From an uncultured Bacteroidales bacterium (GTDB lineage Bacteria > Bacteroidota > Bacteroidia > Bacteroidales > UBA932): a DNA stretch of 7,493 nucleotides. The DNA is taken from assembly GCA_946405485.1 (NCBI GenBank), contig CAMJHJ010000118.1, positions 1 through 7,493 of the forward strand. Reading direction: 5' to 3'. The notes beneath the pieces were generated by a model. The model made no database searches. It had not been told where the DNA came from and saw only the letters and a list, made by a program, of their open reading frames with translations. The position numbers and the translations under genes were made by a program. Below, piece by piece: positions 1 through 5,043 of the stretch (the first letter of the stretch is position 1; every line of letters starts with the position of its first letter).

Positions 1-494
1 TGGACAACCTCAAGCCGCAGAACAAGGCCATCAAGGCCGGCGGCGAGGCCACCCTCCCGGTCTATGTCTTCAAGAACGGCTACACCGTGATTCCGGTCTA
101 CGGCGCAGGCCTCTGGGGCCCCGTGTGGGGCTACATCGCCTTCCAGCCGGACTGCCGGACCATCGCCGGCGCCTACTTCGACCATGAGTCCGAGACCCCG
201 GGCCTCGGTGCCAAGATCAAGGACGAAGCCTGGTTCCGCGAGAAGTTCGTCGGCAAGGCCGTCGCCTTCGGCCAGGAGATGCTCTTCAACCTCGACAAGA
301 ACGCCGAAGAGTCCGGCGCCGCCAACGCGGTGGACGCCATCACCGGCGCCACCATGACTTCCAGGGGTCTGAACGAGGCCCTCAACGTCTGGTTCAAGGC
401 CTACGAAAGCCACCTCGCAAACGCCGCCGACTGCTGCCAGAACGGCGAGAAAGATTGCGAGCACTGCGAAAACCATAAAGCAGAGGAGGAATAA
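1..494 (+). CDS. nqrC: NqrC, Na+-translocating NADH:quinone oxidoreductase subunit C (5' partial)
   Basis: NqrC is the periplasm-facing FMN subunit of the Na+-NQR complex. It relays electrons between the NqrD/NqrE iron-sulfur site and the FMN of NqrB. The reading frame is open from base 3, and 163 residues are visible; the N-terminal membrane anchor lies upstream of the window. The FMN-binding domain is clear: a glycine- and tryptophan-rich stretch GAGLWGPVWGY near 108-137, the segment ETPGLGAKI near 192-218, and the flavinylation motif DAITGAT, whose last Thr (codon 351-353) is the expected phosphoester attachment site for FMN. An ApbE-type flavin transferase would be needed and is not in the window. 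The protein ends in a hydrophilic tail with four cysteines (codons 432-437, 456-458, 465-467) that I do not recall from Vibrio NqrC. The stop lies 2 nt before the nqrD start. Identification is secure; the role of the tail is unknown. Confidence 0.95.
   Translation, partial: DNLKPQNKAIKAGGEATLPVYVFKNGYTVIPVYGAGLWGPVWGYIAFQPDCRTIAGAYFDHESETPGLGAKIKDEAWFREKFVGKAVAFGQEMLFNLDKNAEESGAANAVDAITGATMTSRGLNEALNVWFKAYESHLANAADCCQNGEKDCEHCENHKAEEE
484..489 (+). promoter_or_regulatory. strong Shine-Dalgarno AGGAGG before nqrD
   Basis: A full AGGAGG lies in the last codons of nqrC, 7 nt before the nqrD ATG. It supports that start and coupling between the two genes. Strong Shine-Dalgarno sequences are generally uncommon in Bacteroidota, so its presence here stands out. 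Confidence 0.7.
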
Positions 495-496
495 TC

Positions 497-1108
497 ATGG
501 ATAAGAAACTCAAAGAAACGATCCTCAACCCGATCCTGAAAGGTAACCCGATTACCGTTCTCATCCTGGGTATCTGCTCCTCGCTGGCCGTTACGGTCCA
601 GCTGAAGGGCGCCCTGGTGATGGCCCTCTCCGTGATCGTCGTCACGGGCCTCTCCAGCCTCGTCTGCTCGCTGCTCCGCAACACCATCCCGATGCGTGTG
701 CGTATCATCGTGCAGCTCGTCGTCGTGGCCATGATGGTCATCCTCGTCGACCAGATCCTCAAGGCCGGCGAAGGCACCTACGCCATCGACAAGCAGCTCT
801 CCGTCTACATCGGCCTGATCATCACCAACTGTATCGTGATGGGCCGCATCGAGGCTTTCGCCCTCGGCAACAAGCCCATCCCTTCCCTGCTGGACGGTCT
901 GGCCAACGGCCTGGGCTACGGCCTCATCCTGGTCATCGTCGCCTTCTTCCGCGAGCTTCTCGGAAGCGGCACCCTGTTCGGCCTGCAGGTCCTGCCTGCC
1001 GGCTATATTCCCAACAACCTCGTGATCCTGCCGCCGTTCGCGCTGATCCTGCTCGGATGCATCATCTGGGTACACCGCGCCTGCGACAAGGACCTTCAGG
1101 AGAAATAA
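497..1108 (+). CDS. nqrD: NqrD, Na+-translocating NADH:quinone oxidoreductase subunit D
   Basis: NqrD is an integral membrane subunit of Na+-NQR that forms a pseudo-symmetric pair with NqrE. The pair holds an iron-sulfur centre inside the membrane. The protein has 203 residues, close to the family's usual length of about 210. Hydrophobic segments lie at about residues 19-35, 39-58, 68-87, 102-117, 133-152 and 175-192, which fits six helices. Cys27 (in GICSSLAV) and Cys112 (in ITNCIVMGR) sit where the two cluster-ligand cysteines of the family are expected. The conserved NCIVMGRIEAFA stretch is diagnostic. The start is ATG with AGGAGG 7 nt upstream. The gene follows nqrC by 2 nt and precedes nqrE by 12 nt, so it is part of one operon. 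Codon use is strongly biased to C-ending codons, as expected for a highly expressed energy-metabolism gene. Confidence 0.97.
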   Translation: MDKKLKETILNPILKGNPITVLILGICSSLAVTVQLKGALVMALSVIVVTGLSSLVCSLLRNTIPMRVRIIVQLVVVAMMVILVDQILKAGEGTYAIDKQLSVYIGLIITNCIVMGRIEAFALGNKPIPSLLDGLANGLGYGLILVIVAFFRELLGSGTLFGLQVLPAGYIPNNLVILPPFALILLGCIIWVHRACDKDLQEK

Positions 1109-1120
1109 TCGCGTCGCCCT

Positions 1121-1735
1121 ATGGAATACGTAAGCTTATTCGTCAAGTCAATCTTCGTTGACAATATGATCTTCGCATACTTCCTGGGTATGTGCTCATA
1201 CCTGGCGGTATCGAAGAACGTGAAGACAGCCAATGGCCTGGGCCTCGCTGTGATCTTCGTCCTCTTCTTCACCCTGCCCATCAACTGGGCCCTCAACAAG
1301 TTCGTGCTCCAGCCCGGCGCACTGAGCTGGCTGGGCCCCCAGTTCGCAACGGTGGACCTGAGCTTCCTGAGCTTCATCCTCTTCATCGCCGTGATCGCCG
1401 CCTTCGTGCAGCTGGTCGAGATGATCGTGGAGAAGTTCCTTCCTTCGCTGTACTCCTCGCTCGGTATCTTCCTGCCGCTGATCGCCGTGAACTGCGCCAT
1501 CCTGGGCGGTTCCCTCTTCATGCAGCAGCGCGACTTCGCGAGCTTCGGCGAGCCGCTCGTCTATGGCCTCGGTTCCGGTCTCGGCTGGTACCTCGCCATC
1601 GTGAGCCTCGCCGCCATCCGGGAGAAGCTGTCCTACAGCAACGTCCCCGCCCCGCTCAAGGGCGTCGGCATCACCTTCATCACGGTGGGCCTGATGGGTA
1701 TGGCATTCATGATCTTTATGGGTATCCAGCTTTAG
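1121..1735 (+). CDS. nqrE: NqrE, Na+-translocating NADH:quinone oxidoreductase subunit E
   Basis: NqrE is the membrane partner of NqrD and supplies the other two cysteines of the intramembrane iron-sulfur site. The protein has 204 residues, about the usual family length. Its start, [16 protein letters not shown], matches the conserved NqrE N-terminus, so the ATG choice is firm. Cys25 ([12 protein letters not shown]) and Cys125 (AVNCAILGG) occupy the ligand positions. Six hydrophobic segments are seen, at about residues 4-31, 39-57, 79-97, 113-132, 142-165 and 182-202. Unlike its neighbours, the gene has no Shine-Dalgarno sequence at normal spacing: the nearest AGGAG (1098-1102) is 18 nt before the ATG, inside the end of nqrD. 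Translation probably depends on readthrough of ribosomes from nqrD or on an SD-independent mode. The stop overlaps the Shine-Dalgarno of nqrF. Confidence 0.97.
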   Translation: MEYVSLFVKSIFVDNMIFAYFLGMCSYLAVSKNVKTANGLGLAVIFVLFFTLPINWALNKFVLQPGALSWLGPQFATVDLSFLSFILFIAVIAAFVQLVEMIVEKFLPSLYSSLGIFLPLIAVNCAILGGSLFMQQRDFASFGEPLVYGLGSGLGWYLAIVSLAAIREKLSYSNVPAPLKGVGITFITVGLMGMAFMIFMGIQL

Positions 1736-1739
1736 GAGG
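1734..1739 (+). promoter_or_regulatory. strong Shine-Dalgarno AGGAGG before nqrF
   Basis: AGGAGG begins within the nqrE stop codon (TAG, 1733-1735) and ends 8 nt before the nqrF ATG at 1748. The overlap of stop and ribosome site suggests coupled translation of nqrE and nqrF. Confidence 0.7.
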
Positions 1740-1747
1740 AGCACGCA

Positions 1748-3022
1748 ATGACACCTACAATAATCGCTTCTATCGCAGTCATCGTCATCCTGACCTTGCT
1801 GCTGGTGGTCTTGCTGCTCTATGTCAAGGCCAAGATCACCCCGACCGGTACGGTCGACATCGATATCAACAACGGTAAGAAAACCCTCAAGGTCAATCCC
1901 GGCAACTCGCTGATGAACACGCTTGCCGAGCAGAAGATCTTCCTCCCCTCCGCCTGCGGCGGCAAGGCCAACTGCGGCCAGTGCAAGGTCCAGGTGCTCG
2001 AGGGCGGCGGTGAGATCCTCCCGACCGAGACCGGCTTCTTCAACCGCAAGCAGATCAAGGAAGGCTGGCGCCTGGGCTGCCAGGTCAAGGTCAAGGACAA
2101 CCTGAAGATCCAGGTGGCCGAGTCCGCCCTGTCCGTCAAGAAACTCGAGTGCGAGGTGATCTCCAACGAGAACGTCGCTACGTTCATCAAGGAATTCACC
2201 GTCAAGCTCCCCGAGGGCGAAGAGCTCGAGTTCAAGAGCGGCGAGTACATCCAGATCGACATCCCCGCCTACGAGGCCGACTTCTCCGACATGGGCGTGG
2301 CCGACATCTACAAGGGCGACTGGGACAAGTACGGCATCACCGCGCTCAAATACAAGAACGACGTCCCGACCATCCGTGCCTACTCCATGGCTTCCTATCC
2401 GGGCGAGAAGGGCATCATCAAGCTCAACGTGCGTATCGCGACCCCGCCGTTCGACCGCACCCAGCCGAAGGGCGTGTTCAAGTTCGTTCCGGGCGTCCCT
2501 CCGGGCATCGCCTCCACCTACGTCTTCTCCCGCAAGCCGGGTGACAAGGTGATGATCAGCGGCCCTTACGGCGAGTTCCTCCTCCCGAAGGACGATCCCG
2601 AGGACATGGAATACATCTTCGTGGGCGGCGGCGCCGGCATGGCTCCGCTCCGCAGCCACATCATGCACCTGTTCAAGACGCTCAAGACGAACCGCCAGGT
2701 TCACTTCTTCTACGGCGCCCGCGCCCTTGTCGAAGCCTTCTACCTGGAGGACTTCGCCGAGATCGAGAAGGAGTTCCCGAACTTCAAGTTCTACCTGGCC
2801 CTCGACCGTCCTGACCCGGCAGCGGATGCCGCCGGCGTCAAGTACACCCCGGGCTTTGTGCACAACGTGATGTATGAGACCTATCTCAAGAACCACGAGA
2901 CGCCCGAAGACATCAAGTACTTCATGTGCGGTCCTCCGATGATGGTCTCGTCCGTCAACAACCTCCTCGACTCGCTCGGCGTCCCGCCCGAAAACGTCCT
3001 TTACGACAACTTCGGAGGATAA
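1748..3022 (+). CDS. nqrF: NqrF, Na+-translocating NADH:quinone oxidoreductase subunit F (NADH, FAD, 2Fe-2S)
   Basis: NqrF is the electron-input subunit of Na+-NQR. It oxidises NADH on the cytoplasmic side, passing electrons via FAD to a [2Fe-2S] cluster. The protein has 424 residues. Its domains are an N-terminal membrane helix (about 4-26), a ferredoxin domain with Cys70, Cys76, Cys79 and Cys111 in C-x5-C-x2-C-x31-C spacing (about 34-128), an FAD domain with R210, Y212 and S213 in RAYSMASYP, and an NADH domain with VGGGAGMAP (292-300), MCGPPMM (Cys394) and the terminal DNFGG. Compared with my memory of Vibrio cholerae NqrF (about 408 residues), most of the extra length falls in the loop around 228-245 (PPFDRTQPKGVFKFVPG), which may be a Bacteroidota feature. 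It is the last gene of the operon; a 93-base gap follows. The start is ATG with AGGAGG 8 nt upstream. Confidence 0.98.
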   Translation: MTPTIIASIAVIVILTLLLVVLLLYVKAKITPTGTVDIDINNGKKTLKVNPGNSLMNTLAEQKIFLPSACGGKANCGQCKVQVLEGGGEILPTETGFFNRKQIKEGWRLGCQVKVKDNLKIQVAESALSVKKLECEVISNENVATFIKEFTVKLPEGEELEFKSGEYIQIDIPAYEADFSDMGVADIYKGDWDKYGITALKYKNDVPTIRAYSMASYPGEKGIIKLNVRIATPPFDRTQPKGVFKFVPGVPPGIASTYVFSRKPGDKVMISGPYGEFLLPKDDPEDMEYIFVGGGAGMAPLRSHIMHLFKTLKTNRQVHFFYGARALVEAFYLEDFAEIEKEFPNFKFYLALDRPDPAADAAGVKYTPGFVHNVMYETYLKNHETPEDIKYFMCGPPMMVSSVNNLLDSLGVPPENVLYDNFGG

Positions 3023-3040
3023 AGATTTATTTTACATCGA

Positions 3041-3081
3041 AAGAATTCACAAAATCTGCGATACGATTTTTTCGAATTCTT
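3041..3081 (+). terminator. AT-rich stem-loop after nqrF (possible terminator or 3' end structure)
   Basis: The arms AAGAATTC (3041-3048) and GAATTCTT (3074-3081) pair over 8 bp. The stem continues inward with A3049-T3072 and AAAATC (3051-3056) with GATTTT (3065-3070). In all there are 15 pairs with one bulge (C3073), one mismatch (C3050/T3071) and an 8-base loop. It begins 18 nt after the nqrF stop, a typical place for a terminator or a stabilising 3' end. There is no T-run after the stem (GCAGGCTCC follows), so a classical intrinsic terminator is not shown. An overlapping alternative pairing is TCGAAA (3037-3042) with TTTCGA (3070-3075). The right arm also touches the -33 element of the next promoter, so an operator role is possible. 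Confidence 0.4.
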
Positions 3082-3110
3082 GCAGGCTCCCCGGCCCCCG
3101 CGTATTTTTG
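3080..3110 (+). promoter_or_regulatory. Bacteroidota-type promoter for the lipoprotein gene
   Basis: TATTTTTG (3103-3110) matches the Bacteroidota -7 consensus TAnnTTTG exactly. A TTG (3080-3082) lies 20 nt upstream, within the usual 19-21 nt spacing for the -33 element. If centred at -7, transcription would begin at about 3113-3117, which is at the ATG of the lipoprotein gene at 3116. The site lies in the only sizeable AT-rich gap of the window and faces the correct gene, which raises confidence. Confidence 0.55.
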
Positions 3111-3115
3111 CCGCC

Positions 3116-4051
3116 ATGAGACACGGACAAATACCCGGGGGCCGGCAGTATACTACATGCCTGTCCGACCTGTTCCAGCGCCCCGGCACTCTGCGGAGCG
3201 CGCGGTCACTTCTGTTATTTTGCTTTTTACTCTCTCTGTCGGCTACCCTGGGTTCTTGCCGGAAACTGCCCGGCACCCTTACGGACGAGCCGGTGCCGGA
3301 GGCGCCGCCAGCCGTGGATTCGGTCACGGTCAGCCTCCGGTTCGACGCGGGAGGGCAGGCGGTCCGGCGCGTGGACCTGTTCTGCTACAGCAATACGGGG
3401 ACCGAATCCTTGTTATTGCACATGCGCTGCGACAGTCTGCCCGGCACCCTGGACCTGAAGGTCCCGGAAGACGCCGGGACGGTCGTCTGCATCGCCAACA
3501 GCCCGCACGCGTTCAACCTGAATGCGCTGGGGCGCTTCGATGCCATGAAGCAGCTGCGCTTCAACTTCCTGGATGACAATCCGGCGGAGCCGGTCCTGGG
3601 CGGGATGGCGGTGATCCGGGACAGATCGTGCGCCCTCTCCCTGAAGCCGCTTCTCTGTTGCATCACGCTGGTCTCCGTGGCCAACACCATGGATGGTTAC
3701 GAGCTGCTGGAGGAGCCGCGCGTCCGCTTGAGGGACATCCCCGATTCGGCGGAAATCCTGCGGGAGACCGATTTCCGTCCCTCGGAGCTGATCGACGCCG
3801 GACCGTGGACGGCGCTTCCATACGACGTCGGCTATTTCCCGCAAAAGTCGGGGATCCGGCTGTGGTGCTACCCCAACGACACGCCGGAGAATGTCCTGGG
3901 CACACCCAGGCCCTGCCTGGAATTCGAATGCCTGATCCTCGGGAAGACCTGCACTTTCGAGGTGCCGATGCCCCCGCTGCCGCGCGGGTGCTCAAAAGAA
4001 GTGGAACTGACTGTCAACGGCCCCGGAGACTACCGCTACAAGATTCGTTAG
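3116..4051 (+). CDS. Cysteine-rich fimbrillin/Mfa2-like lipoprotein
   Basis: This is a predicted outer-membrane lipoprotein of 311 residues from the ATG at 3116. A hydrophobic stretch (about residues 32-45) leads to a lipobox LGSC with the acylated Cys at residue 48 (codon 3257-3259). No acidic surface-export signature follows the Cys (RKLPG). The mature part looks like the beta-rich fimbrillin/Mfa2-type anchors of Bacteroidales: a first domain opening with SVTVSLRFDAGGQAVRRVDLF, and a second with VGYFPQ, LWCYPNDTPE and a terminal VELTVNGPGDYRY. This assignment rests on pattern only. About 11 cysteines besides the lipid-bearing one are unusual for an exported protein. The start is uncertain: with ATG 3116 the region before the hydrophobic core is about 31 residues, long for a signal peptide, and the only alternatives are rare ones such as CTG 3191. 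The ATG at 3157 is in another frame. No fimbrillin gene is adjacent. Arg is often CGG here, unlike in the nqr genes. Confidence 0.7.
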   Translation: MRHGQIPGGRQYTTCLSDLFQRPGTLRSARSLLLFCFLLSLSATLGSCRKLPGTLTDEPVPEAPPAVDSVTVSLRFDAGGQAVRRVDLFCYSNTGTESLLLHMRCDSLPGTLDLKVPEDAGTVVCIANSPHAFNLNALGRFDAMKQLRFNFLDDNPAEPVLGGMAVIRDRSCALSLKPLLCCITLVSVANTMDGYELLEEPRVRLRDIPDSAEILRETDFRPSELIDAGPWTALPYDVGYFPQKSGIRLWCYPNDTPENVLGTPRPCLEFECLILGKTCTFEVPMPPLPRGCSKEVELTVNGPGDYRYKIR

Positions 4052-4058
4052 AAAAACG

Positions 4059-4066
4059 TATCTTTG
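4059..4066 (+). promoter_or_regulatory. TAnnTTTG -7 element before the GT14 gene
   Basis: TATCTTTG matches the Bacteroidota -7 consensus exactly and lies in the 21-nt gap between the lipoprotein stop and the GT14 ATG, 6 nt before that ATG. No TTG is seen at the -33 distance (around 4036-4040), so only half of the promoter is supported. If used, it would give a leaderless or nearly leaderless transcript. Confidence 0.4.
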
Positions 4067-4072
4067 TAGTTG

Positions 4073-5020
4073 ATGACTGGGCAGAAACACGCATATCTCA
4101 TCCTCGTCCATGCTTGTCCGGACCAGGTCCGCAAGTTGCTGGCCATGCTGGACGATCCCCGCAACGACCTGTTCATCCACATCGACCGCAAGGCTCCCTT
4201 TGGTCCACAGGCGCTGGAAGGCTGCTGCCGGCATTCCGCCGTGCATTTCATCGAACCGCGGCTCCGGGTGAACTGGGGCGGGGTCAGCATCATGCGGGCT
4301 ACGCTTGCGCTGCTCAAGGCCGCCACATCCGGTCACTATGCCTGTTATCACCTGCTCAGCGGAATGGACCTGCCCATCAAGAGCCAGGAGGAGATCCACG
4401 CCTTTTTCGACGCCCATCCCGGCCGGGAATTCCTCCAGCTCTGGCCGGTCGAACCCGCCCGCGCCACGCGCTTCCGGTATTTCACCCTCTTTCCCGAAGG
4501 GCAGCATTTCTTCCTCACGAACTGGATCAACCTGCTCGTCAAGGGATTCCTGATTCCCTTGCACATCGGCATCAACAAAGACGTCGATTTCCACATGTCC
4601 GCGCAGTGGTTCAGTATTACGGATGACTGCGCGCGGTATGTTCTCTCGCAGGAGGACTGGCTGGAGCGGGTCTTCCGCCACACCGGCACCTGCGATGAGG
4701 TCTTCCTCCCCACCGTGCTCTGGAAGTCTCCCTTCCGGGACCGGATCTACGACGCCACCTTGCACCGGGAGCGGGAAAGGACCGTCGACCCCGACCGTCC
4801 CGGCAACCTCCGCTTCATCGACTGGACCCGAGGAGAGAGTGTCCGGCATCCCTGGACCTTCCGCGAGACAGACTGGGACCTGCTGATGAGCGTCCCCTGT
4901 TTCTGGGCCCGCAAATTTGACGAACGGGTCGACCCCGTCATCATAAACCGCCTGTACGAAAAGTTCAAACCCCGTGACCGGGATCAATCACTCCCGGGAA
5001 CGGTGTCTGAACAGTCTTGA
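4073..5020 (+). CDS. Glycosyltransferase family 14 (core-2/I-branching enzyme type)
   Basis: This is a 315-residue protein of the Branch family (PF02485, GT14), whose characterised animal members transfer N-acetylglucosamine or xylose. In Bacteroidota such proteins usually sit in surface-polysaccharide loci; the actual donor and acceptor cannot be read from the sequence. Family marks are the N-terminal HAYLILVHACPDQV, the sugar-nucleotide region FIHIDRKA, the highly typical YHLLSGMDLPIKSQEEI (from residue 92), and TGTCDEVFLPT with Glu209. That Glu fits the catalytic glutamate in the DE motif of animal core-2 enzymes. A hydrophobic patch at about residues 146-166 (TNWINLLVKGFLIPLHIGI) could be a membrane-contact helix; there is no signal peptide, so a cytoplasmic or membrane-associated location is likely. 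ATG 4073 is preferred over TTG 4070. The gene ends 23 nt from the convergent GT9 gene. The TAnnTTTG box just upstream suggests its own promoter. Confidence 0.88.
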   Translation: MTGQKHAYLILVHACPDQVRKLLAMLDDPRNDLFIHIDRKAPFGPQALEGCCRHSAVHFIEPRLRVNWGGVSIMRATLALLKAATSGHYACYHLLSGMDLPIKSQEEIHAFFDAHPGREFLQLWPVEPARATRFRYFTLFPEGQHFFLTNWINLLVKGFLIPLHIGINKDVDFHMSAQWFSITDDCARYVLSQEDWLERVFRHTGTCDEVFLPTVLWKSPFRDRIYDATLHRERERTVDPDRPGNLRFIDWTRGESVRHPWTFRETDWDLLMSVPCFWARKFDERVDPVIINRLYEKFKPRDRDQSLPGTVSEQS

Positions 5021-5043
5021 AAGCAGGCGCCGGCAGAAACGTT
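5021..5043. other. Short convergent intergenic gap
   Basis: Only 23 nt separate the two convergent stop codons. The gap carries GGCGCCGGC and most of a perfect 10-bp palindrome GAAACGTTTC (5036-5045) that runs into the end of the GT9 gene. No stem with a loop and T-run is seen, so a bidirectional intrinsic terminator is not evident. Confidence 0.4.

Noticed and set aside
401..1075. 224-codon open frame on the - strand opposite nqrD
   Set aside because: The composition is low-complexity Asp/Glu/Gln/His and it lies wholly against the conserved nqrD gene.
1196..2896. 566-codon open frame on the - strand opposite nqrE and nqrF
   Set aside because: It shares codon boundaries with nqrE and nqrF. 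Antisense stops would need TTA, CTA or TCA codons in the sense genes, which this GC-rich, strongly biased operon avoids. The product is a repetitive Asp/Glu/Leu/Val/His-rich string with no family features.
3157..3576. ATG at 3157 as an alternative start for the exported protein
   Set aside because: It is in a different frame from the lipobox and the rest of the lipoprotein. It would need a frameshift, for which the sequence gives no evidence.
3116..4051. Possible phage, toxin-antitoxin or defence system around the lipoprotein and GT14 genes
   Set aside because: No nuclease, recombinase, toxin or other defence motif is visible; the genes read as envelope lipoprotein and glycan enzymes.
3628..4626. 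332-codon open frame on the + strand across the end of the lipoprotein gene and the start of GT14
   Set aside because: The translation is rich in Arg, Pro, Gly, Ala and His, typical of an off-frame reading of GC-rich coding DNA, and overlaps two well-supported genes.
3992..4987. 331-codon open frame on the - strand opposite the GT14 gene
   Set aside because: It has the same codon boundaries as the GT14 gene, so it is an antisense by-product of rare TTA, CTA and TCA use. The sense protein has clear family motifs and the antisense one has none.
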